64,000 bases of DNA, taken from NCBI GenBank assembly GCA_018376535.1, contig JAHABC010000003.1:62001-126000 (forward strand), given 5' to 3'. A model generated the notes under the pieces. That model ran no database searches. It had not been told where the DNA came from and saw nothing but the letters and a program-made list of their open reading frames with translations. Positions 16,576-25,627 of this stretch are shown piece after piece (the stretch's first letter is position 1; the number at the start of each line of letters is the position of its first letter). The position numbers and the translations under genes were made by a program. Origin of the DNA: Ruminococcus sp. GTDB taxonomy: Bacteria; Bacillota; Clostridia; Oscillospirales; Ruminococcaceae.

Positions 16576-16622
16576 TTGCTAATGACCTCCTTAATTAGTT
16601 TAAAAAACTCCAAATTTTTTTT

Positions 16623-16808
16623 TTACCAGCTTGCCTTTTTAACACCTGGAATTTGACCATCGTGAGCAAGTTCTCTAAAACAGATACGGCAGATACCGAA
16701 CTTTCTTAGATAAGCGTGTGGTCTACCACATATTTTACATCTATTGTAAGCTCTAGTGGAATACTTGGGAGTCTTCTGTTGTTTTAAAACCATTGCCTTT
16801 TTAGCCAT
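16623..16808 (-). CDS. rpsN: 30S ribosomal protein S14, zinc-binding form
   Basis: The 61-residue protein is the short S14 type with a zinc ribbon (C24, C27, C40, C43 in CKICG and CRICF). This is the usual form in Gram-positive bacteria. It lies between rplE and rpsH. Confidence 0.97.
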   Translation of the reverse strand: MAKKAMVLKQQKTPKYSTRAYNRCKICGRPHAYLRKFGICRICFRELAHDGQIPGVKKASW

Positions 16809-16828
16809 AACTTTTAATCCTCCCTAAA

Positions 16829-17368
16829 TTACTTTACAAATGGTGCACCTAATAGAGTTAGAAGTTCTTTAGCTTCTTCGTCTGTTTGTGCAGTAGTGAT
16901 AAAGTTAATATCCATACCTCTAACCTTATCAATCTTATCATATTCGATTTCAGGGAAGATTAATTGTTCCTTAATACCAGTAGAGTAGTTACCCTTGCCA
17001 TCGAAAGAGTTACCGTTAATACCTCTAAAGTCACGAACTCTTGGGAACGCAACGTTAAATAGCTTATCAACGAACTCATACATATTTTCACTTCTAAGAG
17101 TTACCTTAACACCGATAGGCATACCTTCACGGATTTTAAAGTTAGCTACAGACTTCTTAGCCTTGCAAACTACAGGCTTTTGACCTGTTATAGTAGCTAA
17201 ATCGTTCATTATAGCGTCAATAACCTTAGCATTTTCTTTTGCTTCACCAGCACCAACATTGATTACAACCTTGTCTAGCTTAGGAATTTGCATTACACTT
17301 TTGTAACCAAACTTTTTCATCATAGCAGGAGCTACGACTGTGTTGTAATGTTCTTTTAATCTAGCCAT
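16829..17368 (-). CDS. rplE: 50S ribosomal protein L5
   Basis: The 179-residue protein has the L5 core (MQIPKLDKVVINVGAGEA and the GITGQKPV-like segment ATITGQKPVVCKAKKS). It binds 5S rRNA and contacts P-site tRNA. The gene lies between rplX and rpsN. Confidence 0.98.
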   Translation of the reverse strand: MARLKEHYNTVVAPAMMKKFGYKSVMQIPKLDKVVINVGAGEAKENAKVIDAIMNDLATITGQKPVVCKAKKSVANFKIREGMPIGVKVTLRSENMYEFVDKLFNVAFPRVRDFRGINGNSFDGKGNYSTGIKEQLIFPEIEYDKIDKVRGMDINFITTAQTDEEAKELLTLLGAPFVK

Positions 17369-17386
17369 TGTAGTGTTCTCCTCCTA

Positions 17387-17722
17387 TTAGAATTTTTCTC
17401 CGCACTTTTTGCAGACTCTTAAAACGTTCTTGCCATCTTTTTCGTGACCTACTCTAGTTGGCTTATTACATTTAGGGCAAACTAGTTGAACTTTACAAGC
17501 GTATATAGGAGCTTCAGCCTTAACTATACTACCTTGTTGACCCATTCTGTTAGGCTTAATGTGTTTAGTAACGAAGTTAAAACCTTCAACAATTACTTTA
17601 CCTTCCTTAGGGGAAACTTCAACTACCTTACCAGTTTTTCTTTCCTTACCGTCGTACTTGTACTCTTTTTTACCTGTCAAGAGAACTACAGTATCGCCAG
17701 TCTTAACGTGAACTTTAGACAT
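17387..17722 (-). CDS. rplX: 50S ribosomal protein L24 with C-terminal zinc ribbon
   Basis: The 111-residue protein has the N-terminal KOW motif (HVKTGDTVVLLTGKKE) of L24, an early assembly protein. The C-terminus carries a CPKC...CKKC four-cysteine ribbon, which is present in many bacterial L24 proteins. It lies between rplN and rplE. Confidence 0.97.
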   Translation of the reverse strand: MSKVHVKTGDTVVLLTGKKEYKYDGKERKTGKVVEVSPKEGKVIVEGFNFVTKHIKPNRMGQQGSIVKAEAPIYACKVQLVCPKCNKPTRVGHEKDGKNVLRVCKKCGEKF

Positions 17723-17739
17723 TATCTTGACACCTCCAA

Positions 17740-18108
17740 TTAAAGTACTTCAGGAGCAAGGCTTAAAATCTTAGTGAATTCTTTATCACGAAGTTCTCTT
17801 GCTACTGGTCCAAAAATACGAGTTCCTTTTGGATTCTTATCTTCTCTAACTATTACGGCAGCGTTTTCATCAAATCTGATGTAAGTACCATCTTCTCTTC
17901 TTAAACCCTTTGCCGAACGAACGATAACTGCTTTAACAACATCGCCTTTTTTTACAACGCCACCTGGTGTTGCTTTCTTAACAGAAGCTACAACAACGTC
18001 ACCGATATTTGCATATCTTCTTCTAGTACCTCCAAGAACTCTAATACACATAAGTTCCTTAGCACCAGTGTTGTCAGCTACTTTAAGGGAAGTTTGCATC
18101 TGTATCAC
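17740..18108 (-). CDS. rplN: 50S ribosomal protein L14
   Basis: The 122-residue protein has the normal length and opening (MIQMQTSLKVADNTGAKELMC counted from a GTG start). The GTG at 18108 lies seven bases after AAGGAGGAG; the longer frame to 18150 would cover that site and is rejected. A 112-base gap with a bulged hairpin separates it from rpsQ. Confidence 0.97.
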   Translation of the reverse strand: MIQMQTSLKVADNTGAKELMCIRVLGGTRRRYANIGDVVVASVKKATPGGVVKKGDVVKAVIVRSAKGLRREDGTYIRFDENAAVIVREDKNPKGTRIFGPVARELRDKEFTKILSLAPEVL

Positions 18109-18221
18109 AGTCGTTCTCCTCCTTTCAGAAATAACGTTGCCAGAAAGCAAGAGAAATCAATCTCTGCTCTGACAAAACAATGTTAATAAAATATAAAATT
18201 AAATATAAATAAAAATTTATA

Positions 18222-18479
18222 TTACTTAGCTTTTTCGATGATTTCAGTAACTCTCCATCTCTTATCCTTAGATAGTGGACGAGTTTCCATAACTTCTACT
18301 CTATCACCGATTTTACACTCATTCTTTTCATCATGAGCCTTTAGCTTAACAGTACGCTTAATAATTTTATTATAGAGTGGGTGCTTAACGTTGTCAACGA
18401 TAGCAACTACGACAGTCTTATCCATCTTATCGCTAACTACCTTACCAACTCTAGTCTTTCTAAGGTTTCTTTCTGACAT
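18222..18479 (-). CDS. rpsQ: 30S ribosomal protein S17
   Basis: The 85-residue protein has the S17 OB-fold pattern (RKTRVGKVVSDKMDKTVVVA, HPLYNKIIKRT). The ATG at 18479 follows GGGAG by seven bases. It lies between rpmC and rplN. Confidence 0.97.
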   Translation of the reverse strand: MSERNLRKTRVGKVVSDKMDKTVVVAIVDNVKHPLYNKIIKRTVKLKAHDEKNECKIGDRVEVMETRPLSKDKRWRVTEIIEKAK

Positions 18480-18496
18480 AGTCAATCTCCCTTCTC

Positions 18497-18679
18497 TTAC
18501 TTAGTAGCAAGTACAGTCTTAATTCTAGCGATGTCTTTCTTAACTTCGCCGATACGAGCTGTATTTTCTAGCTGATTTACAGCAAGTTGGAAACGAAGAT
18601 TGAAAAGCTCTACTTTTAGGTCATCGAGCTTCTTGTTGAGTTCCTCAACAGTCATTTCTCTAACTTCTTTAGCTTTCAT
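18497..18679 (-). CDS. rpmC: 50S ribosomal protein L29
   Basis: The 60-residue helical hairpin protein (MKAKEVREMTVEELNKKL, FNLRFQLAVNQLENTARI) is L29, located at the exit tunnel where trigger factor and SRP dock. Its ATG overlaps the rplP stop codon by one base, suggesting translational coupling. Confidence 0.97.
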   Translation of the reverse strand: MKAKEVREMTVEELNKKLDDLKVELFNLRFQLAVNQLENTARIGEVKKDIARIKTVLATK

Positions 18680-19098
18680 TATTCTTCGCCTCCTTCTTTA
18701 ACTACGAATTTACATTTAATAGGTAACTTATGAGATGCAAGACGCATAGCTTCTCTTGCAGTTTCTTCAGGAACACCAGCAATTTCAAACATTACTCTAC
18801 CTGGCTTAACTACTGCTACCCAATACTCTGGAGCACCTTTACCAGAACCCATTCTTGTACCAGCAGGTTTTTTAGAAACTGGCTTGTCTGGGAATATCTT
18901 AATCCAAACTTGACCACCTCTCTTGATGTATCTAGTCATAGCGATACGGGCAGCTTCAATTTGGTTAGAAGTAATCCAAGCTGGTTCAAGAGCTTGTAAA
19001 CCATATTGACCGTTAGAAACCTTATTGCCTCTTGTAGCAACGCCAGTCATACGACCTCTGTGGACTCTACGGTACTTAACTCTCTTAGGAAGTAACAT
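18679..19098 (-). CDS. rplP: 50S ribosomal protein L16
   Basis: The 139-residue protein (MLLPKRVKYRRVHRGRMTG) has the L16 signature with RMGSGKGAPEYWVAVVKPG. It lies at the A-site side of the large subunit. Its start overlaps the rpsC stop by one base and its stop overlaps the rpmC start by one base. Confidence 0.98.
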   Translation of the reverse strand: MLLPKRVKYRRVHRGRMTGVATRGNKVSNGQYGLQALEPAWITSNQIEAARIAMTRYIKRGGQVWIKIFPDKPVSKKPAGTRMGSGKGAPEYWVAVVKPGRVMFEIAGVPEETAREAMRLASHKLPIKCKFVVKEGGEE

Positions 19099-19826
19099 TA
19101 TTGGTTTCCTCCTTCTCTTCTTTGTCTGTTGTTTCTATTATCACGACGTCTATTGTCACGTCTTCTAGGCTTTTCTTCTTCAACAGGCTTAACAGTACCC
19201 TTTAGGACTTCACCCTTGTAAATCCAAACCTTAACACCTAACTTACCGTAAGTAGTATCAGCTTCAGCAAAACCGTAGTCGATATCTGCACGGATAGTTT
19301 GTAGTGGAATAGTACCTTCGTGATAGCTTTCAGCTCTAGCGATTTCAGCACCACCTAGACGACCAGAAACTCTAGTCTTAATACCACTAGCACCTAAGTG
19401 CATAGTTCTGCTGATGGATTGCTTCATTGTACGTCTGAAAGAAATTCTGTTTTCAAGGTCAAGAGCAATCTTTTCTGCTACTAATTGAGCACATAAATCT
19501 GGTTGCTTAACCTCAACAATATTTATATTAACCTTCTTGCCAATCATCTTTTCAACTTCGGCACGGATTTCATCAATCTTCTTACCACCTTGACCGATTG
19601 CAAGACCAGGCTTAGCACAGTGAATGTGGATTTTTACGTTTTCTGCGAAACGTTCAATTTCAATCTTTGGTACGCCTGCGGAATATAGGTTTTTCTTGAT
19701 AAAGTTACGAACATTGTAATCTTCTACGAGCATATCGCCGTAAGTTGTTTTGTTCGCATACCAACGAGAATCCCAATCCTTAATGACGCCAACACGTAAA
19801 CCGTGTGGATTAACCTTTTGACCCAT
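19098..19826 (-). CDS. rpsC: 30S ribosomal protein S3
   Basis: The 242-residue protein has an N-terminal KH domain (IHIHCAKPGLAIGQGGKKIDEI) and the S3 C-terminal domain (GRLGGAEIARAE). The last 25 residues are an Arg/Asn-rich tail (RRRDNRRRDNRNNRQRR), probably disordered and RNA-binding. It lies between rplV and rplP. Confidence 0.98.
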   Translation of the reverse strand: MGQKVNPHGLRVGVIKDWDSRWYANKTTYGDMLVEDYNVRNFIKKNLYSAGVPKIEIERFAENVKIHIHCAKPGLAIGQGGKKIDEIRAEVEKMIGKKVNINIVEVKQPDLCAQLVAEKIALDLENRISFRRTMKQSISRTMHLGASGIKTRVSGRLGGAEIARAESYHEGTIPLQTIRADIDYGFAEADTTYGKLGVKVWIYKGEVLKGTVKPVEEEKPRRRDNRRRDNRNNRQRREGGNQ

Positions 19827-19845
19827 TATTTAAACCTCCTTGGGA

Positions 19846-20199
19846 TTATTCAGCAACTTCGGCTTCTTCTCTTTCCTTTACTACTAAAGTAATGTGAGAA
19901 GTTCTCTTTAAAATTCTATATGCTCTACCCTGTGCTCTTGGCATAATTCTCTTCATGATAGGACCAGGGCAAACGAAGCATTCAGAAACGTAAAGTTTAT
20001 CAGTATCTAAACCGAAATTATTTTCTGCGTTTGCTATAGCGGACTTTAGAAGTTTCTGCAAATCTTCACAAGCAGCCTTTGGTGTATGTTTTAGAGTAGC
20101 CATAGCTACATCAATATCCTTACCTCTAATAAGGTCTAGGACGATTTGCACTTTTCTAGGTGCAATTCTAGCATTTCTTAAATGTGCTTTTGCTTCCAT
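19846..20199 (-). CDS. rplV: 50S ribosomal protein L22
   Basis: The 117-residue protein has the L22 globular domain and the long beta hairpin that lines the exit tunnel (PGPIMKRIMPRAQGRAYRILKRTSHI). This hairpin is where macrolide resistance changes can arise in other bacteria. It lies between rpsS and rpsC. Confidence 0.98.
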   Translation of the reverse strand: MEAKAHLRNARIAPRKVQIVLDLIRGKDIDVAMATLKHTPKAACEDLQKLLKSAIANAENNFGLDTDKLYVSECFVCPGPIMKRIMPRAQGRAYRILKRTSHITLVVKEREEAEVAE

Positions 20200-20220
20200 G
20201 TGATTAATTGCCTCCTTCCA

Positions 20221-20505
20221 CTACTTCTTGCCGTTATTAGAAGTCTTAGAACCTGCATGACCTTTGTAAGTTCTAGTAGGTGCAAATTCACCGAGTTTGT
20301 GACCTACCATATCTTCTGTAACGTATACTGGCACGTGTTTACGACCATCATGAACTGCAAATGTATGACCAACGAACTCAGGGAATATTGTTGAAGAACG
20401 GCTCCAAGTTTTAAGAGTCTTCTTTTCGCCTGCTTCGTTCATCTGTTCAACTCTTTTTAAAAGCACCTCTTGAACGTAAGGGCCTTTTTTGATACTTCTA
20501 CTCAT
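20221..20505 (-). CDS. rpsS: 30S ribosomal protein S19
   Basis: The 94-residue protein (MSRSIKKGPYVQEVLLKRV) has the S19 signature with FVGHTFAVHDGRKHVPVYVTEDMVGHKLGEF. It sits at the head of the small subunit with S13. It lies between rplB and rplV. Confidence 0.98.
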   Translation of the reverse strand: MSRSIKKGPYVQEVLLKRVEQMNEAGEKKTLKTWSRSSTIFPEFVGHTFAVHDGRKHVPVYVTEDMVGHKLGEFAPTRTYKGHAGSKTSNNGKK

Positions 20506-20526
20506 TATAAGCTCCTCCTTTCAAGA

Positions 20527-21360
20527 TTACTTTCCGTTTCTACGTTTAACAATCATCTTATCAGATGCTTTGTGTTTCTTACGAGTCTTATAACCAAGTG
20601 CTGGCTTACCCCATGGAGTAACAGGACCTGGACGACCTACTGGTGACTTACCTTCACCACCACCGTGTGGGTGGTCACAAGGGTTCATTACAGAACCACG
20701 AACGGTTGGTCTCCAACCCATATTTCTAACTCTACCAGCTTTACCGTAGTTTACGTTTTCGTGGTCTATGTTACCAACTTGACCGATTGTAGCCTTACAA
20801 TTTTCTGGAAGTTTTCTCATTTCGCCAGATGGAAGTCTAACTAGAGCATAACCATTTTCCTTAGCCATAAGTTGTGCAACGTTACCAGCAGAACGTACTA
20901 ATTGTGCACCCTTACCAGGATACATCTCTATTGCATGAATTAGAGTACCTTGTGGGATTGCTGACATTGGAAGTGCATTACCTTCCTTAATATCTGCATC
21001 TGCACCACTTCTAATAGTATCACCAACTTGTAGACCGTTTGGTGCGATTATATATCTCTTTTCGCCATCTTCATATTGAACTAAAGCAATATGAGCTGAA
21101 CGATTTGGGTCATATTCTAAAGTAAGAACTTGTGCGTTCATACCGTCCTTATTTCTCTTAAAGTCGATAACACGGTATTTTCTTCTATTACCGCCACCTC
21201 TGTGACGAACAGTAATTCTGCCATTATTGTTTCTACCTGAATTCTTCTTTAAAGGTTCAAGTAAACTTTTTTCTGGCGCAACCTTAGACAAACCTGAATA
21301 GTCAGTACAAGTCATCTGACGTCTAGAAGGTGTCGTAGGCTTATAAGTTTTAATTGCCAT
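20527..21360 (-). CDS. rplB: 50S ribosomal protein L2
   Basis: The 277-residue protein is full-length L2 with the C-terminal NPCDHPHGGGEG motif containing the conserved histidine near the peptidyl transferase centre. It lies between rplW and rpsS, with an 87-base gap after rplW. Confidence 0.98.
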   Translation of the reverse strand: MAIKTYKPTTPSRRQMTCTDYSGLSKVAPEKSLLEPLKKNSGRNNNGRITVRHRGGGNRRKYRVIDFKRNKDGMNAQVLTLEYDPNRSAHIALVQYEDGEKRYIIAPNGLQVGDTIRSGADADIKEGNALPMSAIPQGTLIHAIEMYPGKGAQLVRSAGNVAQLMAKENGYALVRLPSGEMRKLPENCKATIGQVGNIDHENVNYGKAGRVRNMGWRPTVRGSVMNPCDHPHGGGEGKSPVGRPGPVTPWGKPALGYKTRKKHKASDKMIVKRRNGK

Positions 21361-21447
21361 TTGTGTTTTTCACTCCTATTATAAAATGCGTTTTTTGCGG
21401 GGGCATTGCTCCCATACAGTGATAGTTTAACTTAGGAAATTTCCTAA

Positions 21448-21741
21448 TTAAAACATACCATCGAAGAATTCAATAGTCTTAGAATCTTCAGTAAGTGTAA
21501 CGATAGCTTTCTTCCAGCTAGCAGTCTTACCAACGAATCTGCCAACTCTTTTAGTTCTTCCGTTGCAGTTCATAGTGCAAACCTTAGCAACTTGAACGTC
21601 GAAAAGTTTTTCAACAGCGTTAGCAATTTCAATCTTGTTAGCATCTTTAGCTACCTTAAAGGTGTACTTTCCAGCTTGAAGACCGTCCATACTTTTTTCA
21701 GTAATTATAGGTTTAATAATGATATCTTGTGGAGCTTTCAT
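21448..21741 (-). CDS. rplW: 50S ribosomal protein L23
   Basis: The 97-residue protein (MKAPQDIIIKPIITEKSM) has the L23 pattern and lies at the exit tunnel, a docking site for SRP and trigger factor. Its ATG overlaps the rplD stop codon by one base. Confidence 0.98.
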   Translation of the reverse strand: MKAPQDIIIKPIITEKSMDGLQAGKYTFKVAKDANKIEIANAVEKLFDVQVAKVCTMNCNGRTKRVGRFVGKTASWKKAIVTLTEDSKTIEFFDGMF

Positions 21742-22364
21742 TATGCGTACACCTCCTCAATTTTAGCTACGGCGTCCTTAACTACTATAAACTTGTCATA
21801 GTTTAGGATATCGTAAACGTTAAGAGTATTAACTAGAGTAGTCTTAACACCAGGAATGTTGTTAGCACTCTTAACTACCATCTTATCAACTTCTGGCATA
21901 ACGATGAGAGCCTTGCTATCAACGTTAAGAGCCTTTAGCATATCAACGATAGTCTTAGTTTTAAACTCTTGCATATTTATAGCATCGAGAACTATTAGGT
22001 TCTCTGTCATTAACTTAGTAGAAAGAGCAGACTTCATAGCAAGTCTTTTAACTTTCTTATTTACAGTAAATCTGTAACTTCTTGGCTTAGGTCCAATAGC
22101 AACACCACCGTGTGTCCATTGAGGAGCACGGATAGAACCTTGTCTTGCATGACCTGTACCCTTTTGTCTCCAAGGCTTTCTACCACCACCACGAACTTCT
22201 GTTCTAGTTAAAGTTGATTGTGTACCTTGTCTTTGGTTAGCTAGATAGTTTACAACCATAGTGTGCATAACAGCCTCATTTGGAGTAATTCCGAAGATTG
22301 CATCGGAAAGTTCAGTCTTGGCAACTTCAACGCCAGACATATTTAATACTGGAACTTGTGACAT
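21741..22364 (-). CDS. rplD: 50S ribosomal protein L4
   Basis: The 207-residue protein has the L4 extended loop (RTEVRGGGRKPWRQKGTGHARQG) that reaches into the exit tunnel. In Escherichia coli L4 also represses the S10 operon through its leader; this operon has a terminator-like hairpin in its leader that could be a target, but that is inference. Confidence 0.98.
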   Translation of the reverse strand: MSQVPVLNMSGVEVAKTELSDAIFGITPNEAVMHTMVVNYLANQRQGTQSTLTRTEVRGGGRKPWRQKGTGHARQGSIRAPQWTHGGVAIGPKPRSYRFTVNKKVKRLAMKSALSTKLMTENLIVLDAINMQEFKTKTIVDMLKALNVDSKALIVMPEVDKMVVKSANNIPGVKTTLVNTLNVYDILNYDKFIVVKDAVAKIEEVYA

Positions 22365-22381
22365 TTATGCTTCCTCCTTCC

Positions 22382-23017
22382 TTACGCCTTTTTAATGCTA
22401 TCGTTTATGAAAACTACTCCGCCCTTAGGACCAGGAATAGCACCCTTGATAGCGATTAAGTTGTTTTCAACATCTACCTTAACTACTTCTAGGTTTTGAA
22501 CAGTAACATTTTCAGCACCCATATGTCCTGGAAGTGCCTTACCCTTGAAAATTCTTGAAGGAGAAGAACAAGCACCCATAGAACCTGCGTGTCTGTGTAC
22601 TGGACCTGTACCGTGAGTTTCTTTTAATCTTGAGTTATTATTTCTCTTAATAGTACCTTGGAAACCCTTACCCTTGCTAGTACCGTGAACATCAATGATG
22701 TCACCTACTGCGAAAGTATCAGCCTTGATTACTGTACCAACTTCGATATCAGCATAGTTATCAAGTTTAAATTCCTTTAATACTTTTTTACAAGCAACGT
22801 CAGCCTTGTTAAAGTGACCTTGCATTGGCTTATTAACATTTTTTAGCTTAGCATCGCCAAAGCCTACTTGAATAGCCTCATAGCCGTCAATGTCGTTAGT
22901 TTTCTTTTGAACTACTACACATGGACCAGCTTCAACTACAGTAACTGGGATAACTTTACCCATCTCATCGAAAATCTGAGTCATACCGATTTTCTTACCG
23001 ATTATACATTTCTGCAT
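22382..23017 (-). CDS. rplC: 50S ribosomal protein L3
   Basis: The 211-residue protein has the L3 signature (GKGFQGTIKRNN...HGTGPVHRHAGSMG) reaching to the peptidyl transferase centre. The ATG at 23017 follows AAGGAA by eight bases; six upstream codons are not used. Confidence 0.98.
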   Translation of the reverse strand: MQKCIIGKKIGMTQIFDEMGKVIPVTVVEAGPCVVVQKKTNDIDGYEAIQVGFGDAKLKNVNKPMQGHFNKADVACKKVLKEFKLDNYADIEVGTVIKADTFAVGDIIDVHGTSKGKGFQGTIKRNNNSRLKETHGTGPVHRHAGSMGACSSPSRIFKGKALPGHMGAENVTVQNLEVVKVDVENNLIAIKGAIPGPKGGVVFINDSIKKA

Positions 23018-23089
23018 ATTAACAATTCCTTCCATAAAGTTATTGGTTGATTTATTAGTATCAACTTGACCTAGGTTAATCGCTTAGGA

Positions 23090-23401
23090 TTAAGCCTCCA
23101 TTGCGATGTCAACACCTGCAGGAATTTCAAGACTTTGAATACTTTCAAGAGTCTTATCAGTTGGTCTAATGATATCAATTAATCTCTTGTGAGTTCTTAA
23201 TTCAAACTGTTCTCTGCTGTCCTTATACTTGTGAACTGCACGAAGAATAGTAACTACTTCCTTATCAGTTGGTAGTGGAATAGGACCTGAAACTCTAGCA
23301 CCACTTCTTTTAGCTGCTTCAACAACCTTAGCTGCAGCTTGGTCAACTACTGAATGCTCATAGCCCTTAATCTTAATTCTGATTTTTTCACTCTTTGCCA
23401 T
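23090..23401 (-). CDS. rpsJ: 30S ribosomal protein S10 (NusE)
   Basis: The 103-residue protein has the S10 signature (VSGPIPLPTDKEVVTILRAVHKYKDSREQFE). Besides its ribosomal role it serves as NusE in antitermination complexes. It is the first gene of the operon, about 310 bases after the promoter, behind AAGGAGG. Confidence 0.98.
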   Translation of the reverse strand: MAKSEKIRIKIKGYEHSVVDQAAAKVVEAAKRSGARVSGPIPLPTDKEVVTILRAVHKYKDSREQFELRTHKRLIDIIRPTDKTLESIQSLEIPAGVDIAMEA

Positions 23402-23709
23402 CTTTAGTTTCGCCTCCTTGGGTTAATGTTATGGGGGCAAGATTTCTGTATATTAATATAGTAAATGATACAAAAAAATCCCGAAATACACACGGATATT
23501 TTCGGGCAATAGTATCTAATTAACACATAAAAGGTGCATACTAAATCGGTACACATAAAAATGTACTTTTAGCATAAAACAAACCACACACAGTGTTCAA
23601 TATTACAGACGCCCAGATTATTCGGACATACTCCATGAAAATTACCTAACACACCGTTAGCAACTTTTCACTTCCCCGCCTATATACACAGCACATACTT
23701 TAAGACTGC
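23402..23709 (-). promoter_or_regulatory. S10 operon leader with terminator-like attenuator
   Basis: The promoter at 23716-23744 starts a leader of roughly 300 bases. A stem CCCGAAA/TTTCGGG (23480-23506), followed by seven or eight T on the minus strand (23472-23479), has the form of an intrinsic terminator and lies only about 70 bases before rpsJ. A terminator ahead of an essential operon implies regulated read-through. Several smaller stems lie upstream (for example GGTACAC/GTGTACC near 23551). No known leader family was recognised with confidence. Confidence 0.65.
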
Positions 23710-23715
23710 TTTTAA

Positions 23716-23744
23716 AGTATAACACACGTTACTTTTAAAGTCAA
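23716..23744 (-). promoter_or_regulatory. Promoter of the S10-spc-alpha operon
   Basis: On the minus strand -35 TTGACT (23739-23744), a 17-bp spacer and -10 TATACT (23716-23721) form a near-consensus sigma-A promoter. It uses the same two boxes as the initiator tRNA promoter at 6648-6676. Confidence 0.9.
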
Positions 23745-23845
23745 CCTCTTAAATAGCTTAAAATGTAAACTTTTTATGAACATTTTCAGCTTTGTGTAAT
23801 ATATCCACTTTTTTGATAGTATACGATTATTTTTTATATAAAATT

Positions 23846-23872
23846 AAATCCCTCTAGTAGCTAGAGGGATTT
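23846..23872 (-). terminator. Terminator of the LysM/G5/M23 gene
   Basis: On the minus strand AAATCCCTCTAG pairs with CTAGAGGGATTT across a short loop and is followed by AATTTT. It begins a few bases after the stop codon at 23876. Confidence 0.75.
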
Positions 23873-23875
23873 AAA

Positions 23876-25627
23876 CTATCCAGTAGGGATATTTACTATA
23901 TAATCTTGTGGGTTTTGACATACGTTATTATACCGGACTTCAAAATGTAGATGATTTCCAGTAGAATCTCCCGTAGAACCTACTAAGCCTATAACATCGC
24001 CAGTATTAACCCATTGACCTGCAACAGCCATTACCTTGCTCATGTGACCATACAGAGTAGCATATCCATTTTGATGGTCTATCATGACAAAATATCCATA
24101 GCCACCAGAATTCCAACCAGCAGATACCACTGTTCCACTAGCTCCAGCAAATATACTAGTTCCGCTAGGTGCAGCGATATCTAAGCCTTTATGATTTCTA
24201 TTGCTAACAAAAGGGTCGCTAATGTAACCGCCATCTACTGGCCAGATGTACTGTCCTATACCAAGAGTGCCATTAAAGTCATAGCTAGTATGAGCCGATA
24301 CATCTTCTTGGACGTTAAGTCCCGTACCCACTGCTATAACTTGAGTAACTGGCTCTTTAGTAAGTTGAGTATCTAGGTTAGTAACGGATATCTCCTCACC
24401 ATCAAGATACTTTATCTCAGTTACATCGGTTTGAATACCCATCTCACCTTCAGTGATTACTTCAGTCTTACCAGATGGCAAAGTATCATCTTCTTGAGTA
24501 ACGCTATCGTATGGAATCTCTGTCTTAGTAACTATCGATTTAGTGTACTCTACTTGCAAGAACGGTTCAGCTTTTTGGATTAATAACTCATCACCTGCAC
24601 GACATATATCAGGATTGGTAATATTCGGATTTAACTCTAAAAGTTCATCTATGGAAAGTCCAGTAATTTCAGATATCAAAGTAAAAGTATCGCCATCTTC
24701 TATGGTATAGAACATATCTTCTTTAGCGTTGCCAGTTATGGTCTTGCACATAACATCGGGATTGACCATATACTCTGTTAGATATAAACCCTCATTATAT
24801 ACAATCTTTTTAGTAAAGTGAGCCTCTGTAACGTTGTCCATTTCAAGATACTTATTCAACATTTCGTTGAGAGTTTCCTCTACTTTAGACTTATCTAATA
24901 CTGCACCTAAGAACTCATCTTCAAGGAATATTCCAAACCCCTCACTCATACCCTCTTGTTCGTTCTTATTGGATTGCTCCTCCTCTTTGATATTATCTAT
25001 AATACCTCCTAAAGTTTCCTCACTATCCTCAATGGATTTGAATGAAAATCTTGGAAACACTGTTACTTCTTTATTTCTTTCTAGTGAACCTATACTATTT
25101 TCAATCTCATCATTTTGTAGTTGAGTAACACTCGATAACTCCTCATTTGAGTATGTAGTATCAATACCGTATTCCAAAGATGCCGTATACCGTATAGATG
25201 CTATCAAGAAACCAGCAGATAGTATTGGTATACAATAGTGTACTACCGATATCAATACATGATTGGTCATGCACTTAACATTATCAGCGACAGCTTTAGC
25301 AGTTTCCTTTTTGCCTAACGCTCTAGCTTTGATGTACTTCTTTTTGCATAGTGTGATACGTCTGCTACCCTCGACAAATGGATTAGCAAAAAATTTCACT
25401 ACACGCTTTAAGGTTTTTATTAAGCTAAGTAATACACTTTTGGCACTCTCGCCTACTCTAAAACAGAGTCTTTTCATCTTGTTAATTAAAACCATAATGT
25501 ATAGTGAAACTTTTGTTCTAATATTAGAGTCATCTTTAGGAACGTCTAAAATTTTATTCTGTTTAGTAGAGGTGTCTTTTTTATCAGTCTTTTTCACCGT
25601 TTTGCCTACAGAATGCTTTTTAGTCAT
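23876..25627 (-). CDS. Membrane-anchored LysM-G5-M23 cell-wall endopeptidase
   Basis: The 583-residue protein has a basic cytoplasmic N-terminus of about 115 residues, one membrane helix (about 118-140, VVHYCIPILSAGFLIASI), a long acidic extracellular spacer, a LysM domain (about 305-350, TIEDGDTFTLISEITGLS), a G5 domain (about 358-430) and a C-terminal M23 peptidase (about 465-575) with HKGLDIA and HLHFEVR holding the zinc ligands. It should bind peptidoglycan and cleave its cross-bridges during growth or division. The ATG at 25627 follows AAAGGAGAG; the longer frame to 25687 extends into the promoter. It has its own promoter and terminator. Confidence 0.9.
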   Translation of the reverse strand: MTKKHSVGKTVKKTDKKDTSTKQNKILDVPKDDSNIRTKVSLYIMVLINKMKRLCFRVGESAKSVLLSLIKTLKRVVKFFANPFVEGSRRITLCKKKYIKARALGKKETAKAVADNVKCMTNHVLISVVHYCIPILSAGFLIASIRYTASLEYGIDTTYSNEELSSVTQLQNDEIENSIGSLERNKEVTVFPRFSFKSIEDSEETLGGIIDNIKEEEQSNKNEQEGMSEGFGIFLEDEFLGAVLDKSKVEETLNEMLNKYLEMDNVTEAHFTKKIVYNEGLYLTEYMVNPDVMCKTITGNAKEDMFYTIEDGDTFTLISEITGLSIDELLELNPNITNPDICRAGDELLIQKAEPFLQVEYTKSIVTKTEIPYDSVTQEDDTLPSGKTEVITEGEMGIQTDVTEIKYLDGEEISVTNLDTQLTKEPVTQVIAVGTGLNVQEDVSAHTSYDFNGTLGIGQYIWPVDGGYISDPFVSNRNHKGLDIAAPSGTSIFAGASGTVVSAGWNSGGYGYFVMIDHQNGYATLYGHMSKVMAVAGQWVNTGDVIGLVGSTGDSTGNHLHFEVRYNNVCQNPQDYIVNIPTG

